A stretch of 64,000 bases of DNA from Flavobacterium beibuense F44-8. Lineage in GTDB: Bacteria > Bacteroidota > Bacteroidia > Flavobacteriales > Flavobacteriaceae. Below are positions 1 through 7,911 of the stretch, one piece after another. The translations under genes and the position numbers were made by a program. Every line of letters begins with the position of its first letter. Position 1 is the first letter of the stretch. The stretch lies in NCBI RefSeq assembly GCF_000769915.1, contig NZ_JRLV01000010.1, forward strand, positions 122,068 to 186,067, read 5' to 3'. The notes under the pieces are model-generated. The model was not told where the DNA came from, did no database searches, and saw only the letters and a program-made list of their open reading frames with translations.

Positions 1-786
1 AACACCTTTAAATTTTCTTTTTAAGTAAGCATCTACCTCAATATCTGCTTCATCTCCTATTTCAACCTTAACAATATCATTCTCGTTAACATCAACTTCC
101 ACCTCCATGTTATTAAGGTTTGCTACCCTTAAAATTTCGGTACCTGCCATTTGCTGAGTCCCTACAACACGCTCACCCAGTTCGGCATCCAGTTTAGATA
201 TGGTACCGTCTACAGGTGAATATATGGTTGTTCTGTTTAAGTTATCGCGTGCTTCGCTAACTGTAGCATTAGCACTTTGTACATTAAAGTAAGCCGATTG
301 CTTTGCAGCAACTGCCACCTCATAAGCCGAAACGATTTTATCCCACTCTGATTTAGATATTACTCCCTTATCATAAAGTGACCTGTTTCTGTTATAATTT
401 GCCTCTGCTTCCTTTAACTGTGCTTCAGACTGGCTTAGCCCTGCCTTAGCGGTAGATAATGCAGCTGCACTCCTGTTAACACCCGACTCATATAAATCAG
501 GATTAATCCTAACCAGTAAATCACCTTTTTTTATGGCCTGCCCTTCTTTTATAGGCAGTTCAATTATCTCACCCGAAACCTCAGAAGATATTTTAACTTC
601 CACCTCTGGCTGTACTTTTCCTGTAGCCGAAACTGTTTCGGTAAGTGTTATAGCTTCCACTTTTGCAGTTTCAACCTCTTTACCTTCTTCTCCTTTACCT
701 ATAACTCCTTTTTGCTTTAAAACAATAAGTAGTACTACAACAGCAGCAGCAGCTCCTAATAAATAATATAATGACTTTTTAGACAT
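1..786 (-). CDS. HlyD/MacA-type efflux periplasmic adaptor subunit (partial, C-terminus beyond window)
   Basis: Membrane fusion protein that would link an inner-membrane transporter to the TolC-like channel encoded just upstream. The start is the ATG at 786-784 and 262 codons are open up to the left edge, so the C-terminus is missing. The N-terminus has one hydrophobic anchor (residues about 5-23), then a lipoyl-like half domain (EVSGEIIELPIKEGQAIKKG, about 68-87), an Ala/Gln/Glu-rich coiled-coil hairpin (about 100-180), and the second lipoyl half (TTIYSPVDGTISKL). It follows the tolC stop by only 6 bases, so the two are surely co-transcribed. In relatives the next gene is often a MacB-type ABC transporter, which would lie off the left edge; that is an inference. 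Family is secure, substrate unknown. Confidence 0.9.
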   Translation of the reverse strand, partial: MSKKSLYYLLGAAAAVVVLLIVLKQKGVIGKGEEGKEVETAKVEAITLTETVSATGKVQPEVEVKISSEVSGEIIELPIKEGQAIKKGDLLVRINPDLYESGVNRSAAALSTAKAGLSQSEAQLKEAEANYNRNRSLYDKGVISKSEWDKIVSAYEVAVAAKQSAYFNVQSANATVSEARDNLNRTTIYSPVDGTISKLDAELGERVVGTQQMAGTEILRVANLNNMEVEVDVNENDIVKVEIGDEADIEVDAYLKRKFKGV

Positions 787-792
787 AAGGTT

Positions 793-2157
793 TTAGTTTT
801 GAGTAATTGGTATACCGAAATAGAATTCTAATATCTTAACTTTAAATATATAATCGTACTTAGTTCTAAGCACTTCACTTTGTGCGTTAGCCGAAAGTGT
901 TTGAGCCTGATTAAGATCAAAAACATTAATAAGTCCCACTTCATAGCGTTCTTTAGCATAAATAAGCGCTTCCTTTCTGGCATTTGCCGCCGATACGGCT
1001 GCCTCATACGCTTTTTGCGCTCCCTGTACATCTGTATAAGCCGTGTACACGTTACGCTGTAAATCCAGCTCTTCCCTTTCAAAAGCCAATTTAGAACGCT
1101 CTAGGGCTATTTTAGATTTCCTCACACTATTACGGGTAGAAAAACCATTGAATATTGGAATGTTCAACTGAAAACCGAAAGAATGCCCTTTATTATCCCA
1201 AAACTGATTCCAGAATGGCGGTGGTGTAATACTCACTACCTGTCCGTTTTCAAAAGAGGAATAATCAGCATAGGTAACCCTTGTATTCAGGTTATAAAAG
1301 CCGGTAAGTGTAGGCTGGTATGCAGCACGGGCAATTTTCACATCCTGCTCGGCCACTCCAAGGTTCGCCTGGGCTATTTTGATTTCCGTACGCAGTTCTC
1401 TTGCCTTATCATATACCTGCATAGGGGTATTAAGCATTACCTCACTTTCAGTTAGGTCATACTCCTCATCTGCTATATCAAATTTCCAAAACTCCTCCAG
1501 TTGTAACAGCTGTGCAAGGCTAAGTTTAGAAATAAGCAATTGGTTTTCTGACTGTATTACCTTTTGTCTGTCGGCTGCAACAGTAGCCTCAATATCTAAA
1601 AGATCACCTCTTGGCACCATACCTCCTTCAACAAGATCGGCAGTACGGTTTTTCTGTTCCAAATCAACTTTTAGCTGTTCCTGCTGTACTTTTAAATTCT
1701 CTTTATTAAACAGTATCTCAAGAAATGCATTAGCTACATTCAGCGAAATATCTTCTTTCATTTTAACCAATTGATACTGGCTTGCTACCAGTGCCATTTT
1801 TTGCCTGCGGTACTGTTTTTGGTTTAAAAGTCCTTTGTACAGGTCAATACTGGCACTCGCACCGGCATTAGTAAACTGGGTAGTTTGCTGTTCAAGTATA
1901 CCGGTAATACTTTGAGTTAAACCTATATTCCAAAAATGGCTGGCATTAACATTAACACTCGGCATAAAGTTCCCTGAAGCATCACTTTTATTAACTGCTG
2001 CTAACTGGACATCAAGACCGGCTTCCCTTATCGAAATGTTTTTTTCCAAAGCATAATTCACACACTCCTCAAGCGTCCATTTCTTTTCCTGAGAAAAGGA
2101 AACGAAAGCCGAAAATAAAAAAAACAATAAAAAAGTTATTCGTAGGTTGGTTTTCAT
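793..2157 (-). CDS. TolC family outer membrane efflux protein
   Basis: Outer-membrane channel of a tripartite efflux system. I take the ATG at 2157 (454 aa), which begins directly with a signal peptide (MKTNLRITFLLFFLFSAFVS, cleavage near FSQ). A longer frame from 2181 would use a TTG that lies inside a perfect TAnnTTTG promoter element, so it is rejected. The mature protein shows the duplicated TolC layout: WTLEECVNYALEKN at the start, long Gln/Lys/Glu-rich helical stretches, a membrane strand region (YNLNTRVTYADYSS), and a second half with GLINVFDLNQAQ near the C-terminus. It is the first gene of an operon with the HlyD-type adaptor. The substrate cannot be told from sequence. Confidence 0.93.
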   Translation of the reverse strand: MKTNLRITFLLFFLFSAFVSFSQEKKWTLEECVNYALEKNISIREAGLDVQLAAVNKSDASGNFMPSVNVNASHFWNIGLTQSITGILEQQTTQFTNAGASASIDLYKGLLNQKQYRRQKMALVASQYQLVKMKEDISLNVANAFLEILFNKENLKVQQEQLKVDLEQKNRTADLVEGGMVPRGDLLDIEATVAADRQKVIQSENQLLISKLSLAQLLQLEEFWKFDIADEEYDLTESEVMLNTPMQVYDKARELRTEIKIAQANLGVAEQDVKIARAAYQPTLTGFYNLNTRVTYADYSSFENGQVVSITPPPFWNQFWDNKGHSFGFQLNIPIFNGFSTRNSVRKSKIALERSKLAFEREELDLQRNVYTAYTDVQGAQKAYEAAVSAANARKEALIYAKERYEVGLINVFDLNQAQTLSANAQSEVLRTKYDYIFKVKILEFYFGIPITQN

Positions 2158-2178
2158 AGCGTAAAAATACGGGTTTGA

Positions 2179-2186
2179 CAAAGGTA
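2179..2186 (-). promoter_or_regulatory. Flavobacterial -7 promoter element for tolC-hlyD
   Basis: On the minus strand this reads TACCTTTG, an exact match to the TAnnTTTG -7 element of Bacteroidota promoters. It lies 21 bases before the chosen tolC ATG at 2157. No clear TTG -33 element is seen upstream. Confidence 0.6.
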
Positions 2187-2295
2187 TTTATTTTATTTAA
2201 AGTAAATAGCCTTATACTCTATACTTTTAGTCGACAAGATATTGTAAATGTTACAAATTAACTCTTAAATTAGCCAAAAAAAAGCCGCACACTTA

Positions 2296-3684
2296 ATGAA
2301 AAAGTTACTCGTGTTTAGCCTGTTAGCCTTTATACTCACAGCCTGTTCCACAACAAAACACATACAGGCATTAAAGCCCGAACCTTCAAAAAACACTCCA
2401 ACGGTTTATGAAACCACAACATCATTTATAAACCTGCCCGTAACTATATCCCTGAGCGACATTGAAAGTCAGCTCAACAAATTTTTCACCGGACTTATTT
2501 ATGAAGACAATGATATTAACGATGATGATATCGCCCTGAAAATATGGAAAACCGCTCCCATAAAATTTACCGATGAAAACGGAAAACTAAAATCCAGAGT
2601 ACCCATAAAAATAAATGCCAAAGTAAAATATGGCACATCGGCACTTGGTATAAACATTGAAGACACCAGAGAGTTTGATCTTAACGCCATTGTAACAATG
2701 GAGAGTAGAGTAGGATTAACCAATTGGGAGCTTAAAACCGATACCAGCCTGGAAAAAATTAAATGGCAGGAAAGTCCAACCACAACTATTGCCGGACAAA
2801 AAGTAGCTATAACCTACCTTATAAACCCTGCGGTAAAACTCTTTAAATCTAAAATTGAAGAGATGCTGGACAATGCTATTAAAGAAGCTACCAATTTTAA
2901 ACCGAACGTGCTGGATGCACTGGATAAAATAAGCACCCCGTTCCTCTCTAACGAACAATATGAAGCATGGTTTAAACTCAACCCAATAGAACTTTATGTG
3001 ACCGATGCTGTTTTGAAAAACAAACAAATCACTATGGACATGGGACTTAAATGTACCATGCAAACCATGATAGGACAAAAGCCGGTCAATACTTTTAACA
3101 AAGATAAGGTTGCACTGAAGGCGGTAAGCAAAATGCCTGATAAGGTTAATGTGGTAGTAGCCGGAATATCAACCTATGAGAGCGCTTCAAAAATTATAAC
3201 TAAAAACTTTAAAGGACAGGAATTTGGCTCAGGCAGCCAGAAGGTAACCGTAAATAATGTTGACCTATGGCATAAGGACGGAAAAATGATAATAGCCCTA
3301 AACATGTCGGGGAGTATTAACGGAACTATTTACCTTTCTGGATATCCAAGTTATAATGCCACAACACAGGAAATTTATTTTGACAGGCTGGATTATGTTT
3401 TGGACACAAAAAGTGTTTTAATAAAAACCGCAAACTGGCTAGCGGAAAAAACAGTATTATTGAAAATACAGGAGAACTGCCGATACACTATAACCGAAAA
3501 CCTAAATGAAGGCGAACGAAGCCTTGCCCCATACCTGGACAATTATTCACCGATGCCGGGAATTTTTGTAAACGGAAAACTAAACGGTTTTGAGTTTGAT
3601 AAAATCGTGCTTACAGACAGTGCCATTATAGCCTTTATCAAAACTTCGGGCAATATGAATATAAAAATAGACGGCATGAAGTAG
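2296..3684 (+). CDS. DUF4403 family lipoprotein
   Basis: Predicted lipoprotein of unknown function, 462 aa. The N-terminus MKKLLVFSLLAFILTACSTT is a lipoprotein signal with the lipobox cysteine at 17. The rest resembles DUF4403, a Bacteroidota/Proteobacteria family of large beta-rich envelope proteins: an early INLPVTISLSDIESQLNKFF segment, repeated parts of the type 'I.IN..VKYG', and a C-terminal half with YLSGYPSYNATTQEIYFDRL. It stands alone, with divergent tolC upstream and a convergent small membrane gene downstream, and its last codons form half of a terminator hairpin. Envelope location is well supported; the role is not known. Confidence 0.8.
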   Translation: MKKLLVFSLLAFILTACSTTKHIQALKPEPSKNTPTVYETTTSFINLPVTISLSDIESQLNKFFTGLIYEDNDINDDDIALKIWKTAPIKFTDENGKLKSRVPIKINAKVKYGTSALGINIEDTREFDLNAIVTMESRVGLTNWELKTDTSLEKIKWQESPTTTIAGQKVAITYLINPAVKLFKSKIEEMLDNAIKEATNFKPNVLDALDKISTPFLSNEQYEAWFKLNPIELYVTDAVLKNKQITMDMGLKCTMQTMIGQKPVNTFNKDKVALKAVSKMPDKVNVVVAGISTYESASKIITKNFKGQEFGSGSQKVTVNNVDLWHKDGKMIIALNMSGSINGTIYLSGYPSYNATTQEIYFDRLDYVLDTKSVLIKTANWLAEKTVLLKIQENCRYTITENLNEGERSLAPYLDNYSPMPGIFVNGKLNGFEFDKIVLTDSAIIAFIKTSGNMNIKIDGMK

Positions 3685-3695
3685 CCGTCTATTTT
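3664..3695 (+). terminator. Rho-independent terminator of the DUF4403 gene (bidirectional)
   Basis: A perfect 12-bp stem, AAAATAGACGGC at 3664-3675 with GCCGTCTATTTT at 3684-3695. The loop contains the end of the DUF4403 reading frame, and the TAG stop codon spans loop and stem. The convergent gene ending at 3700 can use the other strand. Confidence 0.8.
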
Positions 3696-3699
3696 ATTA

Positions 3700-3936
3700 T
3701 TACTCTGCCTTAGCAACTTTCTTTTTCCTGAGTTTATAAACTGCAAATCCTACAAGACCTACAAGTATGTAGGGAAATGCCATGAGGTATACTATACCGT
3801 CGTTAACCGCTTCGGGCTTTATACCACTGTCACTACTTTCTAAAGCTGCCCTACACATTGCACATTGTGCCTGCACATCAACAGAAAGAAACACCACCAC
3901 AAGTAGCAGCACATATTTTTTAAGTCCGTTATTCAT
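3700..3936 (-). CDS. Small exported CxxC membrane protein, last gene of a SCO/DUF420 unit
   Basis: A 78-aa protein with a cleavable signal or first membrane segment (residues about 7-23, ending VQAQ), then CAMC (C25 and C28) just outside the membrane, a short soluble stretch, a second membrane helix (IVYLMAFPYILVGLVGFAVY, about 49-68) and a very basic tail (KLRKKKVAKAE). It starts 12 bases after the DUF420 gene stop, so it belongs to the same unit as SCO1. The CxxC at the membrane surface, next to a copper chaperone and an oxidase assembly gene, suggests metal or thiol handling for the oxidase, but this is inference from context only. No known family is recognised with certainty. Confidence 0.75.
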   Translation of the reverse strand: MNNGLKKYVLLLVVVFLSVDVQAQCAMCRAALESSDSGIKPEAVNDGIVYLMAFPYILVGLVGFAVYKLRKKKVAKAE

Positions 3937-3948
3937 AACGTTCTTTAT

Positions 3949-4539
3949 TTAATAGTTATAATAAGGCGATATCATCAAATAAACCACCACTCCTGTAACT
4001 GCAACATACAACCATAACGGATAGGTGATACGAGCCAGTTTTCTGTGCCTTACAAAGCTTTTTGACAAAGCCCTTACATAAGTCAACAACACAAGCGGAA
4101 TAATGATTACAGAAAGCGCTATATGAAATAAAAGGATAAACAAGTATATGTACCTTGAAAAGCCTACTTCATTTTGCTCAGAAAGCTCTAACACACCGTT
4201 ATGGTTAAAGTCACCAAATATGGTAGAGTCAGCAGTCATATGGTAAGCCACGTACATTACAAGGAACATACAGGAAAGAGTTATAGCAAACTTCATAAGG
4301 TTTTCATGCAACTTTTGTTTACCTCTCCTAATCGCCATAACTGCCACTACAAGCACCACAGCTGTAAGACCGTTAATCCCTGCATATATAGGCGGAAGGA
4401 AATACAAAGGTTCTACATCAAAACCAAAATCCTTAAGCTTAACACTAAAAAGTACTGCAACGGCAATAGGTATAACAACTGATAACAGTATTATCCAAAC
4501 CCTGTACTTTTTTTCAACACTTTGAGCTGCTGTATCCAT
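3949..4539 (-). CDS. DUF420 membrane protein (oxidase assembly-like)
   Basis: A 196-aa protein with five hydrophobic helices (about 13-33, 48-70, 81-100, 128-152, 167-192), matching DUF420, a family linked to haem-copper oxidase assembly (CtaM-like in Firmicutes). Histidines H78, H100 and H137 lie in or near the helices. Between helices 3 and 4 is an unusual loop, DFNHNGVLELSE (residues 110-121), which fits the 12-residue EF-hand calcium loop pattern (D1, N3, N5, G6, L8, E12). It follows SCO1 by one base and precedes the small CxxC protein, so the three are translated from one message. The assembly role follows from the family and neighbours. Confidence 0.85.
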   Translation of the reverse strand: MDTAAQSVEKKYRVWIILLSVVIPIAVAVLFSVKLKDFGFDVEPLYFLPPIYAGINGLTAVVLVVAVMAIRRGKQKLHENLMKFAITLSCMFLVMYVAYHMTADSTIFGDFNHNGVLELSEQNEVGFSRYIYLFILLFHIALSVIIIPLVLLTYVRALSKSFVRHRKLARITYPLWLYVAVTGVVVYLMISPYYNY

Positions 4540-4540
4540 A

Positions 4541-5167
4541 TTATTCTGCTAATAATTTTCGTATATCTTCTTTGATTGCCTTAACACCCTCTTCCTCCAG
4601 TCCGTCATAATACAAAATAGGATTACCATATTGATCTTCCCTGCATCTTATATTACCATCCTTATCTACAAGAGCAAACAAACCCGAATGTTCAAAACCT
4701 CCCGGCACTTTATCGTTTTGTCCTGCATAAAGATTAAAACCTTTTTCGGCAAGGTTAAAAATATAATCCTTATCTCCCGTTAAAAAATGCCAGTTATAAT
4801 GTTTAACTCCTAAATCTTCGGCGTGTTGCTTTAATACTTTTGGAGTATCATACTCCGGATTAATAGTAATAGACGCTATACCAAACTCAGGGTTTCCATA
4901 ATATTCATTTTGTATCTCAAGCATATTCTGGTTCATCACAGGGCAAATAGTAGGACAGGTAGAGAAAAAGAATTCTACCACATACACCTTACCCAAGTAA
5001 TCTTTATCAGTAATAGTTTTGTTATTCTGATCTGTCAATTCGAAAGAAGGAACAGGCCCTATCTCTACCAAATCAGATTTACTAAAGCGTTCACCTATCT
5101 CTTTTACCGCCCAAATACCAAAAACCAGGACAATAAACGATATACCTATATATGATTTATTTTTCAT
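4541..5167 (-). CDS. SCO1/SenC family copper chaperone for cytochrome oxidase
   Basis: Membrane-anchored thioredoxin-fold protein (208 aa) that delivers copper to the CuA site of cytochrome oxidase subunit II. One N-terminal anchor (about 6-21) is followed by the SCO domain: CPTIC (C71, C75) in FFFSTCPTICPVMNQ and the conserved copper-ligand histidine H160 in GGFEHSGLFALVDKDG. All three copper ligands are therefore present. It sits 5 bases after the SCO-like gene upstream and 1 base before the DUF420 gene. The oxidase subunit II gene it would serve is at 28827-29996 in this same window. Confidence 0.93.
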   Translation of the reverse strand: MKNKSYIGISFIVLVFGIWAVKEIGERFSKSDLVEIGPVPSFELTDQNNKTITDKDYLGKVYVVEFFFSTCPTICPVMNQNMLEIQNEYYGNPEFGIASITINPEYDTPKVLKQHAEDLGVKHYNWHFLTGDKDYIFNLAEKGFNLYAGQNDKVPGGFEHSGLFALVDKDGNIRCREDQYGNPILYYDGLEEEGVKAIKEDIRKLLAE

Positions 5168-5172
5168 TGTAA

Positions 5173-5838
5173 TTAGATTTCTCTTTTAACTCCTTTACCC
5201 GTATTCTTTTTCAGGGCAAGTCTGTATTCCCTTAAAATGATTTTTATATCATCGGTCATCTCATTATGAAGTTCAGCAGCAGAAAAGGTATTATAACCAT
5301 CCATAACATTATTACCTTTTTCACTTTCAACTTCCCCGTTTCTACCTCTAAGATTTCTCTCTTTATCGATTATATAAACATAAAACGACCCATAATCTTT
5401 ATCAAGGGGTTGTTTGGTTTGTAATGACCTGTGAAATGCCTCTATATTTTCTGGCTCAGTAAAAAGAAATCTCCACCCCGATAAGTCACTCATTCGTTTC
5501 AAATCAGAAATAACCTGTTTCACCTCTTCGTCACTACCTTTAGGAAGCAACATTACCATTTGAAAGTCATCAAACTCGGCACATTTATTATAAATCTTCT
5601 GATTCAGGTTAAAAAGGCTCTCTTTTCTCTTTGTAAGGTCATCTCCGGGAAAACCAACTACGGTTATCTTATCCAGTAAATGTACCTTCATTCCATTGAG
5701 AGTGGTCCCTTCAGGCAATTCATCTACATTCTTCACAAGTGTAGACAAATAAATAGAGTTATGCTTTACCATTGAGAAGTAAACATAAGCTGTTATAGGG
5801 AATATAAGCAGCAGTATAAGGACAAACTTTTTTTTCAT
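5173..5838 (-). CDS. SCO-like anchored protein lacking the copper cysteines
   Basis: A 221-aa protein with one N-terminal membrane anchor (about 5-21). The body has the rhythm of a thioredoxin/SCO fold: ITVVGFPGDD where the SCO active-site strand would be, FQMVMLLPKGSDEE, WRFLFTEPENIEAFHRSL, and SFYVYIIDKERNLRGRNG near the C-terminus. No CxxxC is present; the only cysteine is in KIYNKCAEF. It is 5 bases ahead of the true SCO1. I read it as a degenerate or redox-inactive SCO paralogue that works with SCO1, which is an inference; fold assignment by eye is moderate. Confidence 0.7.
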   Translation of the reverse strand: MKKKFVLILLLIFPITAYVYFSMVKHNSIYLSTLVKNVDELPEGTTLNGMKVHLLDKITVVGFPGDDLTKRKESLFNLNQKIYNKCAEFDDFQMVMLLPKGSDEEVKQVISDLKRMSDLSGWRFLFTEPENIEAFHRSLQTKQPLDKDYGSFYVYIIDKERNLRGRNGEVESEKGNNVMDGYNTFSAAELHNEMTDDIKIILREYRLALKKNTGKGVKREI

Positions 5839-5863
5839 AATATTGAGGGGAAGTTTCCGGGTA

Positions 5864-5871
5864 CAAAAATA
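5864..5871 (-). promoter_or_regulatory. -7 promoter element for the SCO/DUF420 unit
   Basis: Reads TATTTTTG on the minus strand, an exact TAnnTTTG match, 26 bases before the ATG at 5838 and directly after the terminator at 5871-5901. This would restart transcription for the SCO-like, SCO1, DUF420 and CxxC genes. Confidence 0.55.
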
Positions 5872-5901
5872 AAAAAAGGCGGTTGAAAAACCGCCTTTTT
5901 T
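5871..5901 (-). terminator. Terminator after the oxidase subunit IV gene
   Basis: Stem AAAAAGGCGGTT / AACCGCCTTTTT with a GAAA loop and a T-run on either strand. It separates the cyoE-coxIII-coxIV unit from the SCO unit. Confidence 0.85.
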
Positions 5902-5919
5902 ATCGTTAATATGTGCTCT

Positions 5920-6270
5920 TTAGAATATCCATTTATATTGAGAAACCTGGAACACATCAAATACATAATTACCTTCTATAAGTAAGATGAACACTAAATA
6001 GATAATTAGGAATACCAGTGGAGCTACAATAGACCATCTTAAATTAGCCTTCTCACCTTCAAGGTGCATGAAAGCCCACATGATATAATAAGCCTTTACT
6101 ACTGTAAGGATAATAAATATCCAGTTAAGTAGGTGCATTTTAAACAAGTCAGTTTTGAAAAGGAAATCAGGTTTTACAATACCTAATGCTACCTCCACAA
6201 TTGTAATTACTGACAGTAGTCCGAAAACGGTCCAGATTCTTTTTGTATTGGATTCGTGAGTATGTGCCAT
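5920..6270 (-). CDS. Cytochrome c oxidase subunit IV family protein
   Basis: Small membrane subunit of a haem-copper oxidase, 116 aa from the ATG at 6270 (MAHTHESNTKRIWTVFGLLS). A longer frame exists upstream to 6327 but overlaps the end of the subunit III gene and adds no plausible residues. Three hydrophobic helices (about 12-30, 45-65, 75-100) with HLEGEKANLRW between the second and third fit the prokaryotic COX4 family. It starts 20 bases after the subunit III stop and is followed by a terminator, so it ends that transcript. Confidence 0.88.
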   Translation of the reverse strand: MAHTHESNTKRIWTVFGLLSVITIVEVALGIVKPDFLFKTDLFKMHLLNWIFIILTVVKAYYIMWAFMHLEGEKANLRWSIVAPLVFLIIYLVFILLIEGNYVFDVFQVSQYKWIF

Positions 6271-6290
6271 GACATTAATACTTTTAACAA

Positions 6291-7277
6291 TTAAACAAGA
6301 TAGAAGAATGTAAATACAAACACCCAAACTAAGTCTACAAAGTGCCAGTAAAGACCAACTTTCTCTACCATTTCATAGCTCTTTCTTCTTTCGTAAGTTC
6401 CTAATAACACGTTAAGGAAAATAATGATATTGATCATTACACCAGAGAATACGTGGAAACCGTGGAAACCTGTAATAAAGAAGAAGAAGTTTGCAAACAA
6501 TTTGTGACCGTATTCGTTTCTAACAAGGTTAGCACCCTCAACTACATATTGAGCATCTTTAATCCTTACCAGAGATTCTTCTCTTGAAAGTACTGTCTTA
6601 TGTTTATCTTTAATTACTTCTGTTCTGATTAAAACTTCAGGATGTGCCTCAAGTCCTTTAGCAACCTCTTCAACAGTAAAGCTTGGTAAAGCTGCAGCAT
6701 CTTCAAACCAAATACCATGACTTCTGGTATTATTTATACGGTCTGTTTCAATGTGAGCAGCAAAATCAGCAAGTTTTACTCTTTCGTAGCCACCATCTTC
6801 ACCTTGTTTAACAAACTGAAGAATTGCTCCACCTTTAGTTTCAATTGCTCCATATTCACCTTTAATGAAGTTTTTCCACTCCCAAGCCTGAGAACCTAAG
6901 AATATAAAACCTCCTACAATGGTAAGAGCCATATAAACAGCAACCTTTGTTTTTTTCAACTGGTGCCCCGCATCTACGGCAAGTACCATGGTTACTGATG
7001 AAAAGATCAGGATAAATGTCATGAACGCTACATAGTACATAGGTGCATCAACACCATGCATAAACGGGAAGTGATTAAACACCTCATCCGCAATAGGCCA
7101 TGTTTCTATAAATTTAAATCTTGAAAAACCGTAAGCTGCAAGGAATCCTGAGAAAGTTAGAGCATCTGATACGATGAAGAACCACATCATCATCTTGCCG
7201 TAACTCGCGCCCATAGGTTCATTACCGCCGTCCCATGTTTTACCTGTAGTAGCTGAAGAAGTAACTGTCGCTGCCAT
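6291..7277 (-). CDS. Cytochrome c oxidase subunit III (long form)
   Basis: Core subunit of a haem-copper oxidase, 328 aa. N-terminal helices (MMMWFFIVSDALTFSGFLAA; APMYYVAFMTFILIFSSVTM; VAVYMALTIVGGFIFLGSQA) are followed by WEWKNFIKGEYG. Then comes a hydrophilic insert of about 100 residues (about 135-240), and the chain resumes with FFFFITGFHGFHVFSGV and ends in WHFVDLVWVFVFTFFY, the signature end of COX3. Ordinary bacterial subunit III is near 200 aa; long inserts of this kind occur in Bacteroidota homologues. It lies 47 bases after the second subunit III gene in the same operon. Confidence 0.93.
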   Translation of the reverse strand: MAATVTSSATTGKTWDGGNEPMGASYGKMMMWFFIVSDALTFSGFLAAYGFSRFKFIETWPIADEVFNHFPFMHGVDAPMYYVAFMTFILIFSSVTMVLAVDAGHQLKKTKVAVYMALTIVGGFIFLGSQAWEWKNFIKGEYGAIETKGGAILQFVKQGEDGGYERVKLADFAAHIETDRINNTRSHGIWFEDAAALPSFTVEEVAKGLEAHPEVLIRTEVIKDKHKTVLSREESLVRIKDAQYVVEGANLVRNEYGHKLFANFFFFITGFHGFHVFSGVMINIIIFLNVLLGTYERRKSYEMVEKVGLYWHFVDLVWVFVFTFFYLV

Positions 7278-7324
7278 AAAAGTTAGTTAATTATAAAAAG
7301 TTTCCAAATTTACATTTTTTTTTA

Positions 7325-7909
7325 TTAATAGAAATACAAAAACAAAAACAAGTAAACCCACAAAACATCGAGAAAGTGCCAAAACATCGCACCTAACTCT
7401 ATACCAAGCGTTTGAGAAGAGTTGTATTTTTGTTTAAAATGATTATAAATTACCACCAAAAGCACAATAAGCCCGGCAAAAAGGTGAGCCATGTGTACCA
7501 CAATAACAATGTAAGCAAAAGATGTTGTCACAGTACTCTCGCTACCGGTGAAAAAATAACCACTTTCTATAATCTCATTAAAGCCGTTAAACTGACAAAA
7601 AACAAAAGCAATACCTAACGCCAATGTAGCCAAAAGCATTGTACCGGCCATACTATTGTTCCCTTTTTTTACAAAGGTTTTAGCCATATGAAACGTAATA
7701 CTACTTAAAACAATAACTACAGTACTGATTAAAAAAGCCTGCGGAAGTTTAAAATCATTCAACCAGTCAGGCCTTGATGCGCTCACAACATAAGCACTCG
7801 TTAAACCGGCAAAAGTCATAAACATACTAATCATAGCAAACCAAAGCAGCATTTTCTTTGATTTCGCATTTCTTTCCATATGCTCCTGGGCAGTCATTTT
7901 CTCTACCAT
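7325..7909 (-). CDS. Cytochrome c oxidase subunit III (short form)
   Basis: A 194-aa COX3-type protein with five to six membrane helices. It has KKMLLWFAMISMFMTFAGLT at the start, GMxxL-type helices in the middle, YIVIVVHMAHLFAGLIVLL, and the conserved ending FWHFLDVLWVYLFLFLYFY. It begins 2 bases after the haem o synthase stop. Two tandem subunit III genes of different length are common in this phylum; whether both enter one enzyme is unknown. The initiating ATG is followed by a second (MVEKMTAQEHM), so residue 5 is a possible alternative start. Confidence 0.92.
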   Translation of the reverse strand: MVEKMTAQEHMERNAKSKKMLLWFAMISMFMTFAGLTSAYVVSASRPDWLNDFKLPQAFLISTVVIVLSSITFHMAKTFVKKGNNSMAGTMLLATLALGIAFVFCQFNGFNEIIESGYFFTGSESTVTTSFAYIVIVVHMAHLFAGLIVLLVVIYNHFKQKYNSSQTLGIELGAMFWHFLDVLWVYLFLFLYFY

Positions 7910-7911
7910 AA

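Noticed and set aside
6271..6327. Upstream extension of the oxidase subunit IV frame
   Set aside because: It overlaps the end of the subunit III gene and would place a stray hydrophobic stretch before the conserved MAHTHESN start.
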